This document shows positions 52,401-58,459 of a DNA stretch of 58,459 bases, in pieces. Position 1 is the stretch's first letter. Every line of letters starts with the position of its first letter. Made by a program: the position numbers and the translations under genes. The stretch is from Planctomycetaceae bacterium. GTDB taxonomy: Bacteria > Planctomycetota > Planctomycetia > Planctomycetales > Planctomycetaceae. Location of the stretch: the NCBI GenBank assembly GCA_021732845.1, contig JAKFUF010000074.1, positions 1 through 58,459 on the forward strand, given 5' to 3'. Under the pieces are notes generated by a model. It made no database searches and was not told the origin of the DNA. It saw nothing but the letters and a program-made list of their open reading frames with translations.

Positions 52401-52742
52401 GCGTTCATTCTGGGTGTCGTCCCCCTGCTGATCGCCCATGGGGCGGGCTCCGAAATGCGACGGGCCCTGGGCACCGCCGTGTTCAGCGGCATGCTCGGCG
52501 TGACTTTCTTCGGCATCTTGTTGACACCGGTGTTCTTCTACCTCGTCGACTGGGCCAAGGACACGTTCGTCCTCAGCCACCCCGCCGCTCAATGGATCGG
52601 CCGGTTTGTCGTCGATGCGGTCCATTTCCGCCAAGTTCGGCAGGGAGCGAAATGGGTCGTCCGGCAGATTGCCGAAGCTGCCAAGCGAACTCCTCCGCCA
52701 CGCCCGCCGGTGCAGCCGACCGCGCCGCAAAGGCGGTCGTAG
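49437..52742 (+). CDS. RND multidrug efflux pump, HAE1 family (AcrB/MexB-like)
   Basis: A 1101-residue inner-membrane proton-driven exporter: SRFFIDRPIFASVISILITL (helix 1), IAQYPLITPPTVQVDCNYPG, DVVRQTGVITKKRSPDILM, and helix 4 LAIGIVVDDAIVVVEAVEHY with the paired Asp of the proton relay. The second half repeats the pattern (VLVGLACKNAILIVEFAKLE). The pump exceeds AcrB (~1049) by ~50 residues in a C-terminal tail rich in Pro/Arg. GTG 49437 with AGGA nine nt upstream. It is co-regulated with the adaptor by TetR, inferred. Confidence 0.94.
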   Translation: MISRFFIDRPIFASVISILITLSGAVAVFSLPIAQYPLITPPTVQVDCNYPGASAQVVAQTVAAPIEQQVNGVENMLYMSSQSTSDGSYTLTVTFKPGVDLDLAQVLVQNRVALSIPQLPDVVRQTGVITKKRSPDILMTVSMHSPDGTYDQLYISNYALMHVKDELARLPGISEVLLFGQRDYSMRVWVDPAKLSARDLAVSDVVAAIREENLQPAIGHVGRSPALPGQQHQIPLSIQGRLVEPEQFEDIIIRTTADGRAIRIKDVGRCEMNARVQDVTNRFDQKPTVGLAIFLLPGANALRTADMVKSTMTELSKEFPHGVEFEVGFDTTPFIRESIQEVFKSLRDAVLLVALVVLIFLQGWRAAIIPLVAVPVAIIGTFAVMLLAGFSINNLTLFGLVLAIGIVVDDAIVVVEAVEHYIEKGFSPREATLHAMEDVSGPVIAVGLVLAAVFIPCAFISGLVGSFFRQFALTIAVSTLLSTINSLTLSPALAALLLRPKSAKRDPLTWLIDLLLGWLFWLFNFGFRTTTTAYTRTVSGLLRVPALVMIVYGGLLFLTFWGYGQLPKGFVPSQDKGYLLASVQLPDSASAQRTRAAIAKMESIALSLPGVKNVNSVAGNSFILSAYGSNFGTMFVILETFDKRHGAENSADAIAITLRNRYKAEIPEALINVFPAPAIQGLGRAGGFKIMIEDRGDVGLQQLQEQTDKVVAAANKTPGLVGLFTVYKANSPQLFVDIDREQSLKQGVNLGDLFGTLQAYLGSRYVNDFNRFGRTWQVIVQADAQFRNQQELIKGLKMRNASGQMVPVGAVASVKTVSSPLVLTRYNMYPAAAINGGIAPGFSTGQGIEAMEDVVRREMDMRIMGFEWSEITYLERTTANTGMLVFLLAVVFVFLVLAALYESWTLPLAVILVVPMCVLSSITGVWVASMDINVFTQIGFVVLVGLACKNAILIVEFAKLERDTGVDRKEATLRACELRLRPILMTSFAFILGVVPLLIAHGAGSEMRRALGTAVFSGMLGVTFFGILLTPVFFYLVDWAKDTFVLSHPAAQWIGRFVVDAVHFRQVRQGAKWVVRQIAEAAKRTPPPRPPVQPTAPQRRS

Positions 52743-52781
52743 CCGCTGGGCAAAGTTCGGTTTCGAACCGCCGACCAATCT

Positions 52782-52895
52782 CGCGGGAGGGCGAAGCTCC
52801 TGCTGAGCCGCGGTGTACGGTCCGCTCCGATCGCTCGCCTGAATTACTTCCCCAAGCGGTTTGAAGTTCAGCAAAAGCTTCGCCCTCCCTCCACG
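52782..52895. repeat. GGGAGGGCGAAGC REP-like hairpin (copy 2)
   Basis: CGCGGGAGGGCGAAGCTCCT (from 52782, 26 bp in common with 13491-13516) is complemented by GCAAAAGCTTCGCCCTCCCT around 52873-52892. The two arms can fold on each other across ~65 bp. Confidence 0.7.
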
Positions 52896-52952
52896 TCGAA
52901 CTGCAGATTGCCACGGCTCGACTGCGGGGCGACAACCACGTCCGCCCTCCAC

Positions 52953-53001
52953 GACCCCACCGAGTTCACCTCGGTGGTGAACGGGCCTTTGCACTACGCC
53001 G
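52953..53001. repeat. 49-bp dispersed repeat, copy 2
   Basis: Exact reverse complement of 13283-13331. Lies in the gap after the RND pump. Confidence 0.9.
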
Positions 53002-53033
53002 TGTGCTGCCGTTCGACCCATATCAATTTACGT

Positions 53034-53075
53034 GATTCCAGGACACCAGTCGCGGAGCCGCTCGCTGGCGCTCAA
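53034..53075. repeat. Decayed palindromic element (copy E7)
   Basis: GTGATTCCAGGACACCAGTC then GCGGAGCCGCTCGCTGGCGC keep the outer GATTCC-GGACACC arm; the other arm is lost. Confidence 0.45.
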
Positions 53076-53237
53076 CCAACCTGACGGAGAGTCGTACGGA
53101 TTATTCGAAAATCGCATGCCGTGGAGCATCCGTACTACTAACCGTCAGGTTGTTGGCGTGCCGCGACGATTTCGCCAGCGCGTGCTGGAAATCAGTGATC
53201 AATAGCGGGTTCTGCTTCTGGTCAGACTCTGGCCAAC

Positions 53238-53474
53238 CGCCCCAACGGGGCAGGATTCGACAGCCCAGGGCGCAGCCGACGAATGTCGGCGGAGCCCTGG
53301 GTCGGAGTCGGTGCGAGAAAGGGAGCCCCAACGGGGTGAGATTCATTGAACATCCGACAAACATCACGGGTCACGCCCCGATTGGGGCTCCGTCGTTCGT
53401 CGTCTTTGCACCCAGGGCTCCGTTGGCGTTGCCAACTTCGCCCTGGGCTATCGAATTCTGCCCCCTTGGGGCTG
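53238..53474. repeat. Large palindromic element (CAGGATTCGACAGCCCAGGG)
   Basis: CGCCCCAACGGGGCAGGATT then CGACAGCCCAGGGCGCAG at the left is mirrored by CTTCGCCCTGGGCTATCGAA then TTCTGCCCCCTTGGGGCTGA at the right. Inner words GAGCCCTGGGT and ACCCAGGGCTC add a second stem. It resembles palindromes common in planctomycete intergenic DNA. Confidence 0.7.
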
Positions 53475-53640
53475 ACGATGCGACACTCCGGGGTGTTGGG
53501 TTTCGGGCAAGCCCGCGCCATGTTCCTTCAGTGCGTCATCCGTGGCTTCTTCTTTTTTCTGTTCCATGCGGGCGACTTCCCGGAATCTCGTCGTCGGACG
53601 ATGGAGCCCACATTTTTTGGACAAAATATAGAATTTTTTA

Positions 53641-53669
53641 TTGACATCGCGTCGGGAAGCGTATACAAA
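53641..53669 (+). promoter_or_regulatory. Possible promoter upstream of the tandem array
   Basis: TTGACA (53641-53646) followed by TATACAAA (53662-53669) at a 15- to 17-bp spacing, preceded by an A/T-rich stretch. It would direct transcription into the 18-bp array. Confidence 0.3.
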
Positions 53670-54111
53670 TAAAATGTGTACTGATGTTTCGATCCACTCG
53701 CGTCAGCGATTGAGCGTGGACAGCCACCGGACTTTCGAATTCAAGCCCCCAAGCGACCGGTAAAACTGTGAGCGATTGCGGCATTCTCATTGGTGTTGCC
53801 CTGATGCTGGGGATCAGCCGGGTGATCGCTCCTCGGTCGCCCCAGGCCGGTGCGCGACTGCCGCAGTTGTCCCCTTTCGCGGCGGCGTTGCCCGCGTTGC
53901 CACTCAAGACCGTGGCTTCGACCATGCCTCGAATTTTCGCGACCCGTTGCGATTCACCGCAGTCAGGTGTCCGATGGAGCTTGGGGAAGGTCCAGCGACG
54001 TTCTTCAACCATTCGGCGTATTGCGGCCTCAGTGTCTCCCACAAGCATGGCCCCAGCGCCGAATGCGACTGTCGGCGGTGCCCCATCCAACACGTGGCCT
54101 TCGTCTGGCAT

Positions 54112-54579
54112 GCGCCCCTCATCAGACACGCGCCCCTCATCAGACACGCACCCCTCATCAGACACGCGTCCCTCATCAGACACGCGCCCCTCATCACGCA
54201 TGCGTCCCTCATCAGACACGCACCCCTCATCAGACACGCGTCCCTCATCAGACACGCGCCCCTCATCAGGCATGCGTCCCTCATCAGACACGCGTCCCTC
54301 ATCAGACACGCGCCCCTCATCAGACACGCGCCCCTCATCAGGCACGCGCCCCTCATCAGGCACGCGCCCCTCATCAGGCACGCGCCCCTCATCAGACACG
54401 CGTCCCTCATCAGACACGCGTCCCTCATCAGACACGCGTCCCTCATCAGACACGCGTCCCTCATCAGACACGCGCCCCTCATCAGACACGCGTCCCTCAT
54501 CAGACACGCGCCCCTCATCAGACACGCGCCCCTCATCAGACACGCGCCCCTCATCACGCATGCGCCCCTCATAAAACAT
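54112..54579. repeat. 18-bp tandem array, 26 copies
   Basis: Consensus CGCCCCTCATCAGACACG, counted as 26 units by the CCTCAT word. Variants recur: CGCCCC/CGTCCC/CACCCC and CAGACACG/CAGGCACG/CAGGCATG, plus two CACGCATG units at either end region. Both strands are open in all frames. It has no spacers, so it is not CRISPR. It ends ~97 bp before the DUF1501 start at 54676. Confidence 0.95.
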
Positions 54580-54675
54580 GCGCCGCCTATTGGCGGATTT
54601 GGCTGGGCCTTGGTAGTGGTCGAGGCAGTCTGGTAACCTACATGCAGATGCCTTTATGCGTACTTCGGAACTGCC

Positions 54676-56103
54676 ATGCTGAACCACTGGAACCCCCAAC
54701 CGCTCACCTCCCGCCGCCAGATGCTGTGGCAGACGGCCGCTGGTTTTGGGTCCGTGGCTCTGGCGGGGCTGATGGCGGAGACGGCGGCTGGCGGGTCGTC
54801 CAGCACCGCTGGCGGTCCGCTCGCCGTGAAGCCACCGCATTTTCCCGCAAAGGCCAAGCGGGTGATTTTCCTGTTCATGCATGGCGGACCGTCGCAGGTC
54901 GACACGTTTGACTACAAGCCGCTGTTGGAGCGCGATCACGGCAAGCCCCTGCCGTTTAACAAGCCACGGGTGTTTTCGGCCGCCACGGGAAACCTGCTGA
55001 AATCGCCGTTCAAGTTCCGGCAGTACGGACAAAGCGGAGCGTGGGTCAGCGACCTGTTTCCGCATGTGGCCCGGCACGTGGATGACTTGTGTATCTTGAA
55101 CGGGATGAACGGTTCGAACTCGCGTCACGGTGGAGCCCTGCTGGAGCTTCACACTGGCAGCGACACCTTCGTCCGCCCGAGCATGGGCTCGTGGATCACG
55201 TATGGGCTTGGCACCGAGAATCAGGATCTGCCCGGATTCATCACCGTCTGTCCCACGCTGACGCATGGAGGAGTCAACGCCTACAACTCGGCATTTCTAC
55301 CCGCGATTTACGCCGGCACTCCGCTCGGCAATGCCAGCGTTCCCTCGGACAAGGCGAACATCCCGTTCATCGCCAATGCTGACAACACGCCGCGCGAGAT
55401 CCAGCGGATGGAACTCGACCTGGTGCAGGCCCTGAATCAAGAGCAGTTTGCCGCGACCGGACCAGACGCGGGGTTGGAAGGCCGGATCAACTCCTTTGAA
55501 CTGGCGTTTCGCATGCAGGCCGCCGCGCCGGACCTGCAGGATATTTCGATGGAAAGCGAAGCCACGCAGAAGCTGTACGGCCTCGACAACCCCATGACGA
55601 AGAATTTCGGCAGACAATGCCTGATGGCGCGGCGGTTCGCCGAGCGGGGTGTCCGGTTCGTGCAGGTCACGCACAGTTATAAATGGGACCAGCACGGCAA
55701 CCTGGCGGCGGACCACTCAAGAAATGCCCAAGAGGTTGACCAGCCGATCGCCGCATTGCTCACCGATTTGAAGGCGCGGGGGTTGCTGGAGGACACGCTT
55801 GTTCTGTGGGGAGGTGAATTCGGCCGCACGCCGGTTTCGCAGGGTGACGACGGCCGCGACCACAACCCACAGGGCTATACCATGTGGCTCGCTGGCGGGG
55901 GCATCAAGCCGGGCATTCGCCACGGGGCCACCGACGATTACGGGTATTTTGCCGTGGAGAACAAGGTTCACATTCACGACCTGCACGCCACGATGCTGCA
56001 CCTGTTGGGCCTCGACCATCTGCGGCTCACCCACCGTTATGCCGGCCGCGATTTCCGGCTGACCGACGTGCATGGTGAAATTGTGCATGAGATTTTGGCG
56101 TGA
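54676..56103 (+). CDS. DUF1501 domain protein with Tat-type signal
   Basis: A 475-residue relative of the 4361-5680 product. SRRQMLWQTAAGFGSVALAG is a twin-arginine-like signal. The DUF1501 fold has FLFMHGGPSQVDTFDYKP, WGGEFGRTP, DHNPQGYTMWLAGGGI and a C-terminal HATMLHLLGLDHLRLTHRY. In planctomycetes these genes usually follow a DUF1549/DUF1553 partner; none is beside it, so its role is unclear. ATG 54676 lies ~97 bp after the 18-bp tandem array. Confidence 0.87.
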   Translation: MLNHWNPQPLTSRRQMLWQTAAGFGSVALAGLMAETAAGGSSSTAGGPLAVKPPHFPAKAKRVIFLFMHGGPSQVDTFDYKPLLERDHGKPLPFNKPRVFSAATGNLLKSPFKFRQYGQSGAWVSDLFPHVARHVDDLCILNGMNGSNSRHGGALLELHTGSDTFVRPSMGSWITYGLGTENQDLPGFITVCPTLTHGGVNAYNSAFLPAIYAGTPLGNASVPSDKANIPFIANADNTPREIQRMELDLVQALNQEQFAATGPDAGLEGRINSFELAFRMQAAAPDLQDISMESEATQKLYGLDNPMTKNFGRQCLMARRFAERGVRFVQVTHSYKWDQHGNLAADHSRNAQEVDQPIAALLTDLKARGLLEDTLVLWGGEFGRTPVSQGDDGRDHNPQGYTMWLAGGGIKPGIRHGATDDYGYFAVENKVHIHDLHATMLHLLGLDHLRLTHRYAGRDFRLTDVHGEIVHEILA

Positions 56104-56441
56104 AGTGCGCGGATGTGCCGGCTCGGTGGATTTGGCCGTGGATGCCGGCGGTGATGACCGATCCGAAGAACCGGAACTGGCAGGATGAGCCACAGAGTTC
56201 TGGGGATTTTCTTGACACCCCCCCTGTCACGGGTAGAATTTTCGGGTAGACTCTACGCAGGAGTGTCATCTCCGCTGAAACTCTCGACCCGAATTTTCGC
56301 CTGATTTCTAAAGCCGGCTCCCCGCAGTTTGACCAGACTGCGGACCAACACCATCAATCGTTTCGGATCATGCCTCTCGCACCCGCCGTTCCGACCGGCG
56401 CGCTGACGGTGCGAAAGGTCCAAATCCACCCGGAGTGACAC
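56104..56441. other. Promoter-containing intergenic region
   Basis: These 338 bp carry the promoter at 56212-56239 and a ~200-nt leader. No repeat or gene was recognised. Confidence 0.5.
56212..56239 (+). promoter_or_regulatory. Putative sigma70-type promoter
   Basis: TTGACA (56212-56217) and TAGAAT (56234-56239) separated by 16 bp, pointing at the gene starting at 56442 with a ~195-nt leader. Confidence 0.6.
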
Positions 56442-58007
56442 ATGGCCGCGTCCTCGTCGTCCAAGCCGACAGCAGTGCATTTCTCGCTGGTGTTCTTCGT
56501 GCTGTTCAGCATCGTGCTGGGGCTGCTGTACTACGTCGCCAATAACGACGCGGCCAAACAGCGGGAGGCCGCCGCGCGGGCCACAGCGGACGCGAGGGCG
56601 TCGCAGACGCAGGGTGAGAACGATGCGCGGGCGATTGAAGCCATGAAGGCGATTCTGTTCGGAGCCAACGACAAACCGGCGGACTTCGGCGACCCCGCTG
56701 CGGCTGACCCAGGAGCGGGCACGGTGATCGGCAAGATCAACACCGAACACTTCGCCAAGTACGACCCAACCCTGGCCGAACGTTCACACACGGCGCTCCT
56801 CGCCAGCATGGAGAAGAAGCTGATCGAGATGAAGCAGCAACTCGACAAGCGTGCCGAAGACCTGGCAGTCCTCCAGGGCAAGTATGACGCTCTCGACAAG
56901 CAGTACACCGACCGCAACGTGGAAGAAAAGAACGCCCGCACGAAGTCCGAACAGGACCTGGCGGCCGCCATCGCCTCCAAGGACGAGGAAGTGAAAAAGA
57001 AGGACGAGGACATCACCGCGCTGCGGACGGCTATCAACTCGGCCCAGTTGGAACTGGAAGAAGAGAAGCAGAAGAACTCCAAAATCATCACCTCGCTGAA
57101 CCGTACGATCACCGACCTCAGCACGACTAACGACACGCTCAACGACAAGCTGAACTCGGTCACGCGGCAGAGCTTTGAAGTTCCCGACGGCCGCGTGGAC
57201 TATGTGGACGTTGGCAGCCGCACTGTGTGGATCAACCTCGGCGAGGCTGACAAGCTCCAGCCCCGGACGACGTTCAGTGTCTACAAGCAGTCGAACAGCG
57301 GTGTTGGCCGTGGCAAGGAAGACATCAAGGCTCAGCTCGAAGTGGTGCGGATCAACGGCGCTCATGCCGCCGAATGCCGGATCACGGAAGAAGACATCTA
57401 CAACCCCATCTCCTCCGGTGATCCGATCTACACGCCGCTGTGGAGCCCTGGCCAGTCGCTGATCTTCTCCTTCGTGGGACCCATCGATCTGGACGGCGAC
57501 GGCAAGGAAGACCCCGAAGCCCTGCGGGAACTGCTGGCCAACGTGGGTGCCAAGATCGGCAGCTACACCGATGAAAACGGCGAAATCCGTGGGGAGAGGG
57601 TGACGGAAGACAACCCCTCGGGGATCTCGACCGTGACAAAGTTTCTGATCCTGGGGACGATGCCCGAATACTCCAGCACCTCGGTCGCCGAAGAGCAGGC
57701 CCGCATCAAGCGGATGCTGGACAGCCTCGACATCATGCGGAAGTCCGCCCGGTCCAGTGGTGTCCGCCCGATCTCCGTGGCCGACTTCCTCGCGTACATC
57801 GGCTACAAGAACCAGCGGCGGCTGTTCACTCCCGGCAGTGGCTCGCCCTATACGCTGAAGTCGGGTGCCCGCAGCGGCGCTGTCAACGAGACACTGGGCA
57901 ACCGCTCCTCGACCGGCAACACCAACGATGCCTACGATCCGTCGAAACGCAACCTGAAGCCGAAGACATCCACCAGCACCCTGAACAAATTGTTCCGCGG
58001 CAACTGA
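56442..58007 (+). CDS. Membrane-anchored coiled-coil protein of unknown function
   Basis: A 521-residue protein: one N-terminal transmembrane helix (FSLVFFVLFSIVLGLLYYVA), then a long charged heptad-rich coiled coil from ~residue 120 to 240 (EKKLIEMKQQLDKRAEDLAV, EEVKKKDEDITALRTAINSA), then a globular part with VPDGRVDYVDVGSRTVWINL and a C-terminal SSRPISVADFLAY-like helix and low-complexity tail. I recognise no named family; it looks like a planctomycete-conserved envelope protein with the coiled coil in the periplasm. ATG 56442 has GGAG 6-7 nt upstream. It has its own promoter and a strong terminator, so it is monocistronic. Confidence 0.75.
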   Translation: MAASSSSKPTAVHFSLVFFVLFSIVLGLLYYVANNDAAKQREAAARATADARASQTQGENDARAIEAMKAILFGANDKPADFGDPAAADPGAGTVIGKINTEHFAKYDPTLAERSHTALLASMEKKLIEMKQQLDKRAEDLAVLQGKYDALDKQYTDRNVEEKNARTKSEQDLAAAIASKDEEVKKKDEDITALRTAINSAQLELEEEKQKNSKIITSLNRTITDLSTTNDTLNDKLNSVTRQSFEVPDGRVDYVDVGSRTVWINLGEADKLQPRTTFSVYKQSNSGVGRGKEDIKAQLEVVRINGAHAAECRITEEDIYNPISSGDPIYTPLWSPGQSLIFSFVGPIDLDGDGKEDPEALRELLANVGAKIGSYTDENGEIRGERVTEDNPSGISTVTKFLILGTMPEYSSTSVAEEQARIKRMLDSLDIMRKSARSSGVRPISVADFLAYIGYKNQRRLFTPGSGSPYTLKSGARSGAVNETLGNRSSTGNTNDAYDPSKRNLKPKTSTSTLNKLFRGN

Positions 58008-58037
58008 TTGGTTCGGCAACCTACGATTGGTATTGAT

Positions 58038-58076
58038 AAGCCCGGTTGGCAAGCCGCCAACCGGGCTTGTTGTTTT
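58038..58076 (+). terminator. Rho-independent terminator
   Basis: AAGCCCGGTTGGC-AAGCC-GCCAACCGGGCTT (13-bp perfect stem) followed by GTTGTTTT, ~30 nt past the stop of the coiled-coil gene. Confidence 0.9.
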
Positions 58077-58155
58077 GCAGCCCCATTCAGGTGCTGGTCA
58101 TTGCGTCATCTCAAATGGTTTGAAATCCGAGATTTGACATGTCCGCCAAAAGTTA

Positions 58156-58277
58156 ATTTCAAATTTCACAGTCTGTGCGACGGCATCAACCTATCGGTGA
58201 CGCTTCGACCGTGAGTACGTAGCTCTCGACCGGAGGCCTGATATTGCGAAAAGGTATTTTACTGTGAAATTTGAAAT
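58156..58277. repeat. AT-rich inverted repeat
   Basis: ATTTCAAATTTCACAG and CTGTGAAATTTGAAAT are exact complements separated by ~90 bp. The right arm continues CTGAAATCAG, similar in composition to the AT-rich repeats around groES. Confidence 0.55.
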
Positions 58278-58459
58278 CTGAAATCAGAACTGTCCGGCTA
58301 TAAGTCGAACAATGTCAACTGCTTATGGGGTATGCTTACGGAGTTTAGGTATTTTCCATCAGAAAACAGCGTAATTAGCGGGGTTTTCTCGAAAAGGTTG
58401 ACGCTCAGAATTTGCATGATTTCAGAAAGGCTGAAATCTAGTTTTAATTCCTGCTTGAC

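Larger units (their letters stand above)
52743..54675. other. 1.9-kb repeat-filled intergenic region, no gene supported
   Basis: Between the pump and the second DUF1501 gene lie a GAAGCTCCTGC hairpin (52782-52895), the second 49-bp block (52953-53001), a decayed palindromic element (53034-53075), a second palindromic element (53238-53474) and the 26-copy tandem array (54112-54579). Several frames stay open through the array in both strands because an 18-bp unit without stop codons cannot close any frame; none has a recognisable domain. Confidence 0.6.
58008..58459. other. 3' end region after the coiled-coil gene
   Basis: Apart from the terminator at 58038-58076, an inverted pair ATTTCAAATTTCACAG (58156-58171) / CTGTGAAATTTGAAAT (58262-58277) is visible. 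The last ~180 bp are AT-richer and hold no gene I can support. Confidence 0.5.

Noticed and set aside
54112-54579. CRISPR array
   Set aside because: Units are contiguous 18-mers with no unique spacers, and no cas genes are near.
53638-55266. 542-residue minus-strand frame with SDEGRV repeats
   Set aside because: The open frame is produced by the stop-free 18-bp array and by the antisense of the DUF1501 gene; no domain is present.

Overview
The window is about 58 kb of GC-rich bacterial DNA. Its gene content points to a planctomycete (Planctomycetota, probably Planctomycetales). The evidence is two Tat-signal DUF1501 proteins, a WD40/FGE-sulfatase-type fusion, a CRTAC1 (VCBS/ASPIC) protein beside a multihaem cytochrome with TPRs, GH57/DUF3536 and class 3 FBPase, single-gene transcription units on both strands, and many short palindromic repeats. 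No rRNA, tRNA, CRISPR array, prophage or intact insertion sequence was seen. The assignment is inference from families; no database was consulted.

Layout. 1-11.6 kb: the 3' part of a WD40-FGE gene, a repeat-rich gap, an N-acyl-D-amino-acid deacylase, a DUF1501 protein, then a divergent group of multihaem cytochrome-TPR, CRTAC1 lipoprotein and a TMTC-like membrane TPR protein. 12-20 kb: a dihydroorotase-like amidohydrolase, a SulP transporter fused to a beta-carbonic anhydrase, a STAS protein with an esterase, and a membrane protein of unknown function. 20-31.5 kb: B12-dependent ribonucleotide reductase, stand-alone CoaB, a class B penicillin-binding protein, GH57, and a coupled FAD-oxidoreductase/YheT-like hydrolase pair. 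31.8-41.9 kb: a large membrane protein, class 3 FBPase, an Rpn/YhgA-type nuclease, an orphan ABC ATPase, an EamA transporter, a lone GroES and an MsbA-like exporter. 41.9-43.7 kb: a translationally coupled ABC-type ATPase plus DUF3226 (Toprim-like) pair, the best candidate for an undescribed (defence-like) system. 43.8-52.7 kb: modBC, a GNAT protein, and a TetR regulator divergent from an RND efflux adaptor/pump pair with a clear palindromic operator. 52.7-58.5 kb: a 1.9-kb repeat-filled gap with a 26-copy 18-bp tandem array, a second DUF1501 protein, and a coiled-coil membrane-anchored protein with a good promoter and terminator.

The most striking non-genic signal is the repeat load. A palindromic element with an AGCGGAT...TCCGCGACAGG core occurs about seven times. 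One copy lies in frame inside the TMTC-like gene. The stems differ between copies but largely keep their pairing. A perfect 49-bp sequence recurs in inverted orientation about 40 kb apart. Two genes end with their stop codon inside a small tandem repeat. An AT-rich motif flanks groES and runs into the possible 5' end of the EamA gene.
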